Notes: generated by a model not told the origin, from the sequence alone. Shown: positions 37,988 to 49,481, numbered from the stretch's first letter. The stretch: DNA of 64,000 nucleotides from Plasmopara viticola (GCA_001695595.3 MBPM02000036.1:124001-188000); one strand, 5' to 3'. A program made the numbers and translations.

Positions 37988-40900
37988 TCCAGTGACTTTT
38001 GCGAAAGGTCAGTCAAGTCGCTTTTACTGGTTCCAAGAACGTGCAAACGCTAGAGAGAAAGTTAAATGTTCAAGCGTTTTTTAATCGTTCAGCAGGAACT
38101 ACTTTAGAGGCAGTCGAGAGTGGAGATGTTTGGTACTCTGTCTGATTTCACGTTTAAAGCCACAGGTTGATGGACCCTCATGTTGAATAGCTACTGCTAC
38201 GAAGAATTTTGTCTTGAGCTTTAGTCCATCCCGTTCCAATTTTTTAGGGGTAAGTTATGACATAAGCATTCGCAGCTAAATCAATACTTATTCCCCGGAC
38301 TGGATATTTTTGAGCGCTCTCTCCCATTTAGAAAAAAGCCACTCTGTAAAAGCGGTTTTGAGCCCACGTACTGTATTTGTCTGAAAAGTTTCTTTTGGCA
38401 AAGCAATTTGCAAATTGCTGGTGCTTTAAACTAGACGAAGGTGATGGCAGGATACGCTTGGTATGTGCGGGTGAATGCACACTACACGACAGCAACAACG
38501 AAGAGCACGATTGTCGCACGCGATTGCGCACGTGCCTATGAGCATATCTTTGTATCTTTTCGACTTGGTAAGTCTCACGATATTTCGAATATTACTCATT
38601 AATAATTGTAAATACCAGACCTTTTTTACGCCACTGTATTTTAACCCACATGACGCACAAATGGTTGAAATATTTAGGAAGGCGACATTGAGGTGAACAT
38701 TATGTAACACCGTCTCGTTATTATATGACTTTACGGTCAAAACGAATGGTTTTATGCTCTCATTATCACCAATACAATTGGGCACATTCACGCTCAAAAA
38801 TATTATATTTACTTGCTTTGAAATACAAAGTACTATACTGGTTGCGCTATAATCCTATAGGATAGTGTGTTGAAGAACACAATACATATAAAAGAGTCTC
38901 ATCTGCAAAACGCTTTTTACCGCTCCTCACGTATAATGAAGGTGGACATTCGAACGCGACATTCCACTTTGTATCAGTCAATATATCAAGACATGCGCAG
39001 AGTAGCTAGTTCGAAGGTTAATTTCAATACTTTCAACCAAGAAAGAATCCTCAAAAGTTTACATTTATATGTCGGACTTCAGAGTATACAGTTATCACTT
39101 ATCAAGAAAATGTAGTCTACTGTGTATACCAAGTGCCTTATCGAAAATGTATATAATCTACTATGTATACAAAGTGCCTTTGCTTCACTTATCGTTGCTG
39201 CTATAAAATCAAAACTGGCAGCGACGCTGCTCTTTACATCAAAGGTGGCGTAGTTTAAAACAATAAGCAGTGACAGATAATAATTGATTAAACTTGTTAG
39301 AATTTTGGGAAGTCTTAGTAATTAAGGCTTGTGCGTGGCTTCTCAATGCAGAAGCACCAGCAGCAGCTCAAAGTTTAGCTCGTTCACTTCTTATTCTACT
39401 ACGCTGCTCTCGACGTCTACCATAGTGCAACGCGTCAAAAATAACGTAGTACAACGCACTAAGGATAACGCAGGCGCCAACTAGCAAACATCGTAATATA
39501 ATACAGGCTCACTATCACACCATGTAGTTCCTATCTAAGCAAAAAGTACTCTACGAAATAGGTTTCTTCTGTATTTTCTTACTCCGGTATACTTATTGCT
39601 TCCAGCAACTCTTAGTGGTAAGATCGAACACGTTGTTCTATGGTTCCGTCCTATCGAAGAGTCAATTCTCAAGTATGAAAGCCCGGCTTCGTGCAAGGCC
39701 CGTTCATAGAGAATCGAATTATGCAAAGGGCTGACGAAATACACAAAGCAAATGTATGTCACACTAGCTGACAAAAAACACTTGGACATCAATAAAAACA
39801 GTATTGTAAAGCTTAAAGAACGCATTGTCTGGTCCGATGACCACTGCTTCATGAACATCAATCGGTCATTCAACGTGGATTAGCAGTTGCACGGTATTCA
39901 CCCCATAGATTTCTTATTGATAAGCCTAAATATAAGATTCAGTTTACATTTGAAGTGCGCTCGATAACTCAAATAATGCTCTATCGGAGCACCTGCAATC
40001 GAGGTTGTCCTTCAGTGATGCCGTCTTTGAAGACGGAAGTCTCATCCCAGCCGTAATTGCTCACAATAAGCAACGTGAAACCCTTTAAAATAAGAGAAAA
40101 GTCATGCTCCGAATGAAAAAAAACAGTGACATTCGACTTGTTTTGGTAGAGCAACAGAGAGTACATCTGGTTGTTTCAAAGCTCAGTGATAGAGCACGCA
40201 AACGGGTACACATGTGCCATAGCCCAGCTGAAGCGGCATTTTCCACCTGAAATAAATTTGAGCACCCACCAGGGTAAGAGGCACTTGGTGGACTTTGTGC
40301 TGGGGTAGCGAGCCCTTCTGATCGAGATGGTTACTTCTCTCTCGGCGATTGTGACATTTACCTCTATTATAGACTTACTGCGCACGATGCGTCACGGGTA
40401 GAGGGGGACTTACAGAGTCAATTGGTTCCAACTAAGATGCGGGGGACCTGAGAGCTTTTATCCAGCATACACGCATCTATCGATGCTTCATTTTTTTGTG
40501 ATACTCGTTATTCGCGGCTAGGGTGCCCCAACGCCAAACACGTCCGAATCTAGGGAACCCAGTATGATCGCCTTTATATTGCTTAAAAGGCTAGGATTTC
40601 AATGGTTTGAGCGGCCTGTTGGGAAGCAACAAAGTTTTACTGAGCCCAAGAAAGAGATTTAAGACCGACAGGGTTTAGCCCCATGCAGCTTCGTAATTTT
40701 TATACAAGGATAGTGCCTATAAGTCAGACCTGCTGATGAGTCAAGCGCGAAATATTTATGTAAAATATGCATTGTTTTGCCGAAGCTTAAAGAAACACGC
40801 AATTACGCTCAATACTTCGTTGTCAAAGACATTTAGCCATATACACAGACTTTACTAGCACACTAACATGACATCGTCACTGTTTGCTACGAGACAAAAG

Positions 40901-41233
40901 CAAAAAATATATAACATATATAGACTTTCAGTCGATCTTGTTGAGTAGGATCTCGACTTTGGTTGTGTCGAGTGCTGCTTACTCTAAAGCCTGGATTCGA
41001 TTTGAATGTTGCTGGGGTTCGTATTCTAGGCTGACGGAAGGCCAGCAACTGTACTTCGCTCCTAGAGGAGCTTTGATGCTCATGATTGGAAAGCAGACGC
41101 TCCAGGGACCTTACGGTAAAATAACTAAAGGAAAACCTACTCGCAAAAAAAAATTAATTGTTCAATAAATTATTTGGTCTCGAAGTAAATATAAAGGTCC
41201 TTTTCTTAAAGTTAATTTATTAAAAAAAAAAAA
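37988..41233. other. Gene-free stretch
   Basis: No gene is supported. A minor imperfect direct repeat (about 37 bp apart, containing TATACcAAGTGCCTT) lies around 39110-39180. A hairpin with 8-bp arms (GTTGCTGG/CCAGCAAC) lies at 41007-41049. Open frames on both strands, up to 123 codons at 38426-38797 minus, have no recognisable features. Confidence 0.4.
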
Positions 41234-41621
41234 ATTGCGAATTTGCTTTCTTTCCTACTGTATATCAGGCTACCATTTAGTAAATAATTCCTTTTTTTAT
41301 CAAAAAAGTAATACTTTATTTTTTTTTCAAGATAGTATGAGTGGTATATTCAAATGGAAATAAAATCAATTGCACCTGATAGTGATGAAATACCAGTTAA
41401 ATGTAAACTAAAGATCGCTAAATCAACTGAAGGTCCATAATGGAATGATCGAGGCGTTAAAGAAATTGAATGAAAATTCCGTAAATTTAAGCAAGGAGGA
41501 AGTCAAATTGTTGTTAGAAATCAAAAATTTATTAATAAAAAAGGGAATTGATAAGAATAAATCGCCTATTTTAGATGTCCCAGTACGTGATATACAGTAG
41601 GAAAGAAAGCAAATTCGCAAT
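41234..41621. mobile_element. AT-rich insert with perfect 34-bp terminal inverted repeats
   Basis: Positions 41234-41267 and 41588-41621 are exact reverse complements over 34 bp, starting ATTGCGAATTTGC. They enclose a 388-bp unit that is visibly more AT-rich than its surroundings. Inside, on the plus strand, are two tiny head-to-tail frames: 41354-41440 (28 residues) and 41445-41600 (51 residues, Lys/Leu/Glu-rich, likely helical). The second one ends inside the right inverted repeat. A run of 13 A's abuts the left end; no clear target duplication was found. Perfect terminal repeats suggest a recent MITE-like DNA element, but the sequence matches no family that I know and no transposase is present. 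Whether the small frames are translated cannot be told. Confidence 0.65.
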
Positions 41622-43712
41622 GCAATTTGAACACTTCTCGATGAGACGTGCGACAATCGATCGACTGTCTAGTCCATGAGTCTCACGGCCGAGAGGCCCA
41701 GCAGTTTTTTAAGTGTCTCGAGATACCGAAAGATTTGTGGCTTGACAGCCAAGACTGATAAAGCGAGCAAAGCGAAGCCCGCAAATCTGGTCAAGTGTTT
41801 CTTTGTCCACCACGGAGGAGGTGCAAGGTCAATGCAGGAGCGACCACATTTGATATGCTTTTAATATGCCATTACCGCACGGAAAACAAGAACATTCAAG
41901 AAGCGCATTTACAGCCGGCATGAGAATTTTCGCCAAGTGGCGCAAGTATCTGGCCCAATAAAGCTCGTGAGAGTATTAAACGCGTCCAAATATATTGCTT
42001 GCAGGCCATTACGCATTGACGTCAAAGCAGTGTGAGCTACAAAGGTGATTTGCAGTCATTTGGTCGCACATTGAGGTATAGTGGAAGCCTATCTTGTAAA
42101 ATTGACTTATAAAGTCTAATTTGGCATCGTGCCGAAGCAAAAGCACATGAGGTAGCCCATCAAGTGAGATTATCACACTCCATGCATATAAACACGAATT
42201 CATCCGCTTGGTATGAGTTTTTTAGTAATATTGTCGTGAATCCTCGCTCAATATCCAAATAGGTATTCTGATTGAGATGTGGCGATTACGAATGTCAAGA
42301 GTGTCAATGGGCAAGCTCAAAACTCTTGCTTTTTCTAAAACCGATTAAATACTTAAAAGACATTATATGCGGAGTTTTTAAAACAGTCATAGCCACCGTA
42401 AGGCTGTGCTAAGGCAATAGCTCTAATCTTTTAATGTCATTTGGGTGTAGGGTGGCCTTTGACTTTTTTCGCGGCAAAAAAGCAGACGGGCATACTGATC
42501 AGCAGCATGATCTGCTTCATTCGGAAAGAATCGGCTTTGAGATCCTTCTTTCTCTCGTCAGGCTCCCTTATAATAAAGTAAAGGGTCTTTATGCGAAACG
42601 GTGACTTGCTCGGTGGTAAACAATTGATCCGCCTATCGCAACTGCGCTTATAAATACCATCACAAGGCCCACCCTAAGGATGTAGCAGGAATGGATATTT
42701 CTGTCTTCATCCTCTTATTTCTGGCTGCCGATACGGTTCACTATCAACATGATTGAAGCGAATTTCTTGACAAAATGTTTCTTTCATTTCTCTCCTAGGT
42801 GTCAGGTCATGAAATTCTAACATTAAGTCGAGTCAATGCGTGACGTTAACACTTGGCAGCATCGGGTTGTGCCTTGTAGTCTGTCGAGCATTTCCGAATC
42901 TTCGAGACATTTTTAATATCAGCTACAATGTCTTGACAGAATTTGGAGCAGATACTTCTTGTCGCTTTGTTAGTGTAGCTTTCGTCTGCGGTGAAAGAGC
43001 CAGAAGCCACTGACCATGTTGATTTATACTGGATGAACTTATGTAATTTGCAATGTGTCATGATTCATGGTCGTTTCAGAAATAATTTCTCGAGTGTCAC
43101 ATTATTAAGAGTTTCAAATCCAAACCGACGTTTGTGATGAGCTGAGAGGCTTGCAGATTGAAGTTTTTTTTATATGTACGACGTATACACTAGAATGGTA
43201 AGCAGATAGCCCAAAAGAGCTCCAATTGTCTCATAAATGTCGAAGAGATTCTTGTTCAGTGATACAAACACATACGAGTTTTGGAGCTGCGTCTAACTAG
43301 ACGGCCCGTCGTAATGAAAATTAGGCTATTAGTTAGTCGTTTGATCGCCAGTGCAATGGGGTTATCGCCGCATTTCGCAATCCGATCGACTTTGCGATGA
43401 TTGCTATTGCCATATTTCCGGCCCCGTCTGTGGCTGAATCGATTGTGTACTATCTTTTGAAGGTCACCAGGAGTATGTGAAGTGATGTTCTGATAGTAGC
43501 ACTTGACACTGACCAGTTGGAAGTTGATATTGTTCAAAGAAAGCTAATAACAGTTTTGAAGATGCAGCTAGCGACATTTTCATGTTCATAAGACTGATTG
43601 CCATAGTAGTTGCATAATGTTTCAGCATCATTTTTTAAAATTGCTATTTATCTTGTCGGTTAAATATGACAAGCCTAATTTTATTTAAATAAAATATTGA
43701 AATCATTTCGAG
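41622..43712. other. Gene-free stretch before the coiled-coil gene
   Basis: No gene can be supported. The open frames at 42846-43061 and 43256-43537 (both minus) have no recognisable domain. No repeats or RNA genes stand out. Confidence 0.45.
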
Positions 43713-44968
43713 CTATTGGATAGAGCACGCTCGACTTTTTTTCAGCAAAGCCAGCTTTTCCTCCTCAAGGACGCGAAGTCGGCACTGAAGCTCTTCGCGT
43801 TCTTTGGCATCGCTAATGGCGCGTTGCTTTAACATCTGATCGAGTACAAACCATACCGCTGCATTGAAAAGACTGTTTGGCCGCAACAAATTAGAAAATG
43901 TAAAATACCTCTAAAGCTTGATCGGTCGAAGACGATTTAACTTGAAAGCGTTGGGCGCTCTCATTTGTAGCAAGTAGCTGATCTTCCAGCTGCTTCCGGA
44001 CTTGCTTCAATTCCTCGTTTTGGTGTTCTCGAATCGCTAACTTTTCCTCTAGCAACGACCTTGCGCAATCCTGTTCTCTGCGCGCCAGTTCAAGCTCTCG
44101 TGCCCGCTGAAAATCTCGTTCTACTTGAAGCTGCGCCTTTAAATGCTCCCGCTCTTTGACTTGCGCTAAGTAATTTGCTTTTGCAAGTTCAGCTTCAACT
44201 TGTTCTAGTCGTCGAGCCTCCTCCGTTGCAGCTACTTCACTAGCAGCCAATGTGTCCCGACTCGAGCTAGTCAGCACAATAGACTTTGTCTCATCTTTTA
44301 AGGCTGGTGTAGCTTCAAAACTAGTTGGTAGGACCGAGAGAAAGGTAAATTGGAGCAATTTAGCATTCACGTGGTCAAGAAGCTCATCCGTTACCAAAAG
44401 TTTGACAATCTGGATACAAAACCATGTCAGAATGTAAGAATTTCGTGCTGCCAATAGCAAGATTGCTAACATTAGTATGATCAAGTGGGAGACAGAAACT
44501 CTCGCTTGAAGGCGTAATCTGGTAGTGCACGCGCATGACTTCCTTTACACCATTACCGTTAGAGGTATTTGAAGGATATTGTCCGGCTAGAGGTTGCAGC
44601 CGTATAAGGAGCCAGAGAGGCATTCCTCGCACGGATTCTAATGTTTCTACCTCGTCCAAACACTCGTCTTTGCAGTATTGTGCATCAATTTCGCTACTAC
44701 ACTCCCCTCGATGGTAATCTGACTCTGCATTTTGTGACGCAGGAAGTGGCGTCTCCGATCGAAGAAAGCCATTTAGCAGCTGATCGCGCTCTAATAAAGG
44801 CGGTCGAGTTGCTGCTCGCACATGCACATGCACAGTATCAACGGGCAGCGGTGCAGTCAATCCTTCTTCAGTGATCACTTGGATATTTGTCTCAACATCA
44901 AGCAGATAGCGCAATGGGCGGAGAGAGATGGCTGCAGAACCTACAACCCGAAGAGTTGTTGAAGCCAT
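43713..44968 (-). CDS. Coiled-coil protein of unknown function
   Basis: I reconstruct three exons: 44471-44968, 43909-44409 and 43713-43835. The introns are 61 bp (44410-44470, GTTAGC...CCAG) and 73 bp (43836-43908, GTATTT...TCAG). All joins are in phase 0 and the product has 373 residues. The ATG at 44968 is the first one in frame. The N-terminal half is not recognisable and may be globular. From about residue 220 to the end the protein is a long charged helix, rich in Glu, Lys, Arg, Leu and Ala in heptad-like spacing. It is almost certainly a coiled coil that dimerises or binds another protein. The third exon continues the same heptad pattern, which supports the second splice. The nearest upstream acceptor would give a stop after nine codons, so the later one is preferred. 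No membrane segment or signal peptide is evident. It starts a run of minus-strand genes up to 48.5 kb. Confidence 0.68.
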
Positions 44969-45129
44969 CAATAAAAAGCGTCTCTCGAATGTATCAATAA
45001 AAAACCGTATTTTTCGTATTGTTACTTAAGTAAATGACCGAAACATGTAGGTTTTGTCTTTAAAACCTGATGTGCTGCCACACCTTCCTACTCACGGACA
45101 CCACCTTGATCTATTGCTGCTGCATCTCA

Positions 45130-46379
45130 TCACCGGTTTGTTGACACCTTGTTTGAAAACGAAAAGGACAGTGACTGTGCAAATGAGTGAAATGTCTTGG
45201 AATGCGCGCGACGTTTCTTGGGCAACTCCAACGCGCCACGTAAATACGGTGGAGGTAACAGAGCCGTAGGTTTCACGAGTGGTACACATTCGTGTCCACG
45301 CGATACTTGGAAATTGCCCGTCAGCATGTTCATCTTAGCTATCGACGTCTTTGAGCCACTTGACGTCATTTTCTCGAGTTCATCCGCCGGGGACAGTGAG
45401 CGCATCATCCCTGGCATGTCTGCATGTACTATACACCGTGACGTCGTCGACATGGGTGTAGTCACCCTACTCTCCAACGAGACAAAATTTGTCGTACTTA
45501 AGGGACTCGATACAGTGCTCATAGGGCTGTCAAAAGCCTGCATTTCCACCAATGAGCGTGAGATGCGCTCAGGAGAAGACGGTACCTCTTCTTTCACCGA
45601 TAGAACGGGCTTTGATACCTCCAGAGGACGAGTCTGCCCAATCAGCACCTCGTGTTTTAAATCTGGTGCGGTAGCTGGCGTACAGTGCTCGACCTCCATC
45701 TTAACATGCTGTTGCTGAGTCTGATCGAGGACTGCTCCATCTCCAAACCCAAAATCCAGTAGCCTTTTTCCCATGCCAAAAGTATGACGCAACACCCTTT
45801 TTTGATCTTTACTGACCATGGACTTGGCAACCACTTTCTCCTCGTGTGCCTGTACATGACTTGCCCTGATAGCAAAATTCCGACATTTGCACCCTTGCCC
45901 AGGTGCTGTCTGATGCTGGTGATGGCTTTGTAGTGCCAATGCTTCCTCGGAGCCGTACAGTAGCATCTGCTCAATGTCTTCCTCTGCGTCAACTAGCTCT
46001 TCTTACACAAGAAATGTTAAACATTTGTCCTCCCTATCCCTGATGTTACTTTACTTAACCTACCAGGTTGAAAGCTTGAGCCAAACAAGGGCTCGACGGA
46101 CGCGCTAAAAGCGTCAGATAGCGGTAGATCTAGCATGGCACTTGGACGGAATACGTCCACGTCAATGTCCATTTCTGCGTCCAACGTCTCGTTACACTCT
46201 AATGGTAACAGCGGCACGCGCGGCATGTTGTCCGAAGTGGTGATTGCATTGTCACTAGCAGATGACGAGAGCGAATTGAAGTTCGTATCGTCGAGAACGC
46301 TTACTAAATGCACGCCTGAGGGCAGCGCCATGGTCGGTGGCTGGAGAATGAAGCAAGTCGATATGTGGGGTACTTTCAT
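45130..46379 (-). CDS. Ser/Thr-rich, probably nuclear protein of unknown function
   Basis: There are two exons, 46064-46379 and 45130-46001, joined across a 62-bp intron (46002-46063, GTAGGT...GTAAG) in phase 1. They give 395 residues if the ATG at 46379 is used. A second in-frame ATG at 46331 is equally plausible. The N-terminal part is acidic and Ser-rich. The middle has His/Gln-rich patches and a CKC pair that falls short of a zinc-finger pattern. The C-terminal third is Ser/Thr-rich with many SP/TP sites (SSPERIS, DSPMST, TTPMST), and a basic PKKRRAHSK string near the end looks like a nuclear localisation signal. Two short motifs, VKMEVE and VKEEV, fit the SUMO acceptor consensus. Acidic region, proline-directed sites and NLS suggest a regulated nuclear factor, but no DNA-binding domain is visible. 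It is transcribed in the same direction as its neighbours. Confidence 0.62.
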
Positions 46380-46694
46380 TAGCTGTTAAAAGATTTGGAT
46401 ATAAGTATCGACCAATCAGTAGGCGCAAATGGTAACATATACTTTAAAGTTATTGCGATGTTAAAAGCACCAATCTAGTACTATTATCTACTTTTTGTAG
46501 GCTAAATGCTACTAAACAATTTGTCGTAAAGACGGAATCCTGCTCAAGAGAATAGTCCGAAATATCTTCCTATTTCAGTAAACTTTAGATCAAAAACTAC
46601 TTTTCTATCCCAGCAATGCCATAAAAAATAAATAATAAGTAAACGGTCAGCACATAAGGTCGTGGCCGTTCTTCTTGACGAGATGAAATAGTGA

Positions 46695-47553
46695 TCACGT
46701 CGACGACGACGACATTTCTCCCAATTGAACTCGCAGCACGCTCCCAGACAGCAACCGACTCAACGGTGATAATAAAAAAAGAATCGTGTGCGACAGCGTG
46801 ACCGTATAATCAGGGACCTCATTATCTTCAGCTCGAGCATATTGCGGCGGCAACAAGACGCAATTCACCTGCACCTTTCGCGGTTGAAGCTTGGCGGCCA
46901 ACAATTTTACCAACGGCTCGACAGTAGCCCCGTTCACACCAGGCGCAACATTGACAATGATCCCCGTGCTTGCATTTGACCACGTGTTCTCGCTCATTGC
47001 GCGAGCTGAAAAGCAAGTTGACGACATTGACTCACATAGAGTTTCAATAAGAGTACTGCATTGCCACAACAAACACGTTACAAAGACACGTCAGTTCACA
47101 CTCCCATCCCTCAAGCTGCCAATCGACTCGTACACGCTAGAGGTGATGCAATTCTTAAGACCTTCCTTTGCGCCACAAGCACTTGACGGCGCTTCAATCA
47201 TTTCCGAGCCCGCATAATTGATGAAATAATCGACGCGTTGGTACTTGGTAGCAATCGAGTTGCACCACTCGACTATACTTTCTTGTGTCCGAAACGACCC
47301 GAGCACAGGCAGCATCACACCACGCGGAGTCTCTTCACGTTCACAAGGATCGGGGAACCGGCCAAGATGCTTCGTGTTAAACTCGTCCAACGCTGCCACA
47401 TTGCTAAGCGCGTGTACTCAAATCAGTGGCGCACAATCATCTCCAGCTGCCGTACAAAACCTACCTAAACGTAAGGAGCACATTGGCCCCCAAGAGCCAG
47501 AGCTGGGTCGCTATAAAAGCGATCGCCTTGTTGTCTCCACCAGTAACTACAAT
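46695..47553 (-). pseudogene. Short-chain dehydrogenase-like locus, catalytic residues missing
   Basis: Three minus-strand pieces line up with an NAD(P)-binding short-chain dehydrogenase. Piece 1 (47465-47553) holds a degraded dinucleotide loop (VVTGGDNKAIA, not TGxxxGIG) and GANVLLTF. A well-formed 61-bp intron (47404-47464, AG|GTAGGT...TTAG) joins it to piece 2 (47403 to about 47091), with YQRVDYFINYAG where the family has NNAG. Piece 3 (about 47072 to 46695) has GIIVNVAPG and KVQVNCVLLPP. Where the catalytic Tyr-x3-Lys should stand between these two motifs, the protein is shortened and has neither. No start codon precedes piece 1, because the upstream zinc-finger gene's stop lies only a few bases away. 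The junction of pieces 2 and 3 is unclear. It is either a pseudogene or a non-catalytic relative with an exon that I cannot see. Confidence 0.55.
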
Positions 47554-47558
47554 CTACA

Positions 47559-48470
47559 TCAATGGCCACCAACACAAAAGCACATCAGTACGTGCTCCAC
47601 GTGCTTCCTGTTCATCTGCTCAGCACGCACCAATTTGTTGAAAAAAATCGTCTCCCAGTGTGGAGGGTTCATGGCATCTTGATACGATGCACTCGACGTC
47701 AAACTCTTTCCAATCGCCGTGGCTTTAACACTGTGCGAGAGCGTCGCAATCGAGCGTGGCACCGTCCCCCCTCCAGTCGAATACAATGGCGCACCCTTGG
47801 CAGGAGAGCCCGCGCCTTTGGCACGTTTGTGCATGCCCTCGGCTTCTTCCCGCAGTTCGCGCACGTTCAAGTAGTCACTCACCGTGCGTTTTGGAAGCGC
47901 AGTTTCGTCCCCTAACATGCTACTGGAGACAGGACTCGAGCGTGGAGCGGTCGGAAGAGAGAGCTGGCTGTACAAGCCAGTGTTAATCTCAGTCCGTGCA
48001 TTGCAACGGCCTTCCCGCAAATTTTGGAGAAACAATTGCACGGCCACATCCCCTTCTGCCTCGCGTTTGTGCTTTAGTAACCGCATAAACTCGGGATGTT
48101 TGCTCATCAAGTGGTTTTCAATCCGCCCTCGACGACAGTTGAGGCGGTTCCAGACCTTGGTCAGCTCTCGCTTGGACGCGGGATCGTCACAGAGCATGCA
48201 AACAATCACGTCTTTCGGCTTTGAAGCGTCCGAAGCGTCGCCCTCGGGACCTTCACTCGCTGCTCGATCGCCTTTGAAGACGCGACCGTCCGTGTCCGTC
48301 TCGAACAGCGCGCGTTCGACGATCGGGAGCGAGTGCAACCACCGCTTTTGGAAGGTAAAGACACGCTTGCGAGAGCCGGGTTTCAGCGTCTCGTGTTGCG
48401 TGGATAGCACCGCAGACGGCGTCGAGACGTCCACACCTTTAGTACGCACTGGCGAGGACGACTCACGCAT
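47559..48470 (-). CDS. BED-like C2H2 zinc-finger protein
   Basis: This is a single-exon frame of 303 residues from the ATG at 48470. The open frame continues upstream to 48566 but has no ATG there. A basic stretch around 32-43 (GSRKRVFTFQKR) precedes a zinc-finger-like motif: C91-x2-C94, 25 residues, then H120-x4-H125 followed by PEF. That Cys-Cys-His-His spacing with a long central loop and an N-K-S-like ENHLMSKHPEF end resembles BED fingers, found in domesticated hAT transposases and chromatin proteins. No transposase catalytic domain follows. The rest is low-complexity and charged with a possible helix near 200-220. The final residues (CFCVGGH) are Cys-rich and unexplained. The stop sits six bases before the dehydrogenase-like locus. 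Nuclear DNA-binding is inferred from the motif only. Confidence 0.6.
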   Translation of the reverse strand: MRESSSPVRTKGVDVSTPSAVLSTQHETLKPGSRKRVFTFQKRWLHSLPIVERALFETDTDGRVFKGDRAASEGPEGDASDASKPKDVIVCMLCDDPASKRELTKVWNRLNCRRGRIENHLMSKHPEFMRLLKHKREAEGDVAVQLFLQNLREGRCNARTEINTGLYSQLSLPTAPRSSPVSSSMLGDETALPKRTVSDYLNVRELREEAEGMHKRAKGAGSPAKGAPLYSTGGGTVPRSIATLSHSVKATAIGKSLTSSASYQDAMNPPHWETIFFNKLVRAEQMNRKHVEHVLMCFCVGGH

Positions 48471-49089
48471 CGGACGAACTGGGGGGGGGTTGCTTCTTGA
48501 GAGACGCTTTGGCCGGGAAGTGATAATGTATGCTCGATGAGGGGTTAGGAAAGCAAGCCAAGCCACGAATTAGACCGCCGAGATTTTAGGGCTTTTCGTT
48601 AAAAGGGGCCTTAAAAGAATGGTGGCCTTACTGGTATACACTATGATAGAGTTCGAAGGATACTTAGTTTATACACAAATTCAAAGGGAGGATGCGAAAT
48701 AAAGACTGGAACCTGCGCTTGGAGTATTAAACGTGGTACCACGTCGAGCGATTGACAACTCGAGTCACGGTCAATGAGGATGTAGATAGAGCGAACATTG
48801 TATTTATAGCCTCTGTTTTGCGATGTATCAAAAACACGCTGATCATTTAAATACCATATATAGTATTCAGAAGATCTTAGACTTTCTTGTCTGTGCAAGG
48901 TGCTGTGTACTTTCATTACATCCGGAGCACTTGTTGATATTTCACAGGTAGATAGACTACCTGTTATCCTGCAAAGATTTTGGGATGGACAGAAACACTT
49001 TCCCGCATCAGTCAGACGAGCAGTTTGCCACGCTCGGACGACTTGCGAACTTTTTGAAGACGCTTCATTTGCCTTTCTTCTTGCCATCA

Positions 49090-49245
49090 GACAGCTGGAA
49101 CGCATTATGGCTTTGCGCTTTTCGAGTGTAGCTTAAGTTTGAGGTATCTAATTTGCACAAGCTCGGCTACAGCCGGCAGTAGCGCCTTATGTAAAATGTT
49201 AGCCGGTGCAATGGATGTCTTGGTGTGCGTGGCGTTCGCGCTCAC
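49090..49245 (+). repeat. Diverged dispersed repeat, copy 2
   Basis: It shares ordered blocks with 20960-21205 (AGCTGGAAcGCATtATGG, CGGcAGTAGCGCCTTAtGTAaAaT, GCGTGGCGTTC). One frame just upstream (about 48970-49130) reads as plausible protein (for example LPSDSWNALWLCAF). This copy may therefore be the remnant of a coding mobile element. Ends could not be found. Confidence 0.35.
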
Positions 49246-49481
49246 CCGTCGAGCAGTTTAACCGGAACATTTTTGTCGTGGGAGACCGTAACAGAACGGT
49301 TACGAGCGATGTCTCTACCGGCGAGTTTTGTGTTTTGTCAATGCTTGCACTTTCTGGATTCCATCGTTGAGGCACCACTTCCCGTACAAGTCGAAATGGC
49401 TGTGCTCATGGGTGGCCTTTGAGTCGATACGCCCCGGACTCGACTCTTCAGAGTGCAAACCTCAGCAATAAGACAGAAATG

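Noticed and set aside
41007..41049. Structured RNA from an 8-bp hairpin
   Set aside because: A lone stem with a large loop is expected by chance in this amount of sequence.
45197..45718. 173-codon plus-strand open frame
   Set aside because: It is antisense to the second exon of the Ser/Thr-rich gene, which has a convincing splice and codon pattern.
45800..45920. Tesmin/TSO1 CXC domain in the Ser/Thr-rich protein
   Set aside because: Only a single CKC follows the Gln-rich patch; the remaining cysteines of the CXC pattern are absent.
47884..48540. 218-codon plus-strand open frame
   Set aside because: It is a shadow of the BED-like gene on the opposite strand, without recognisable content.
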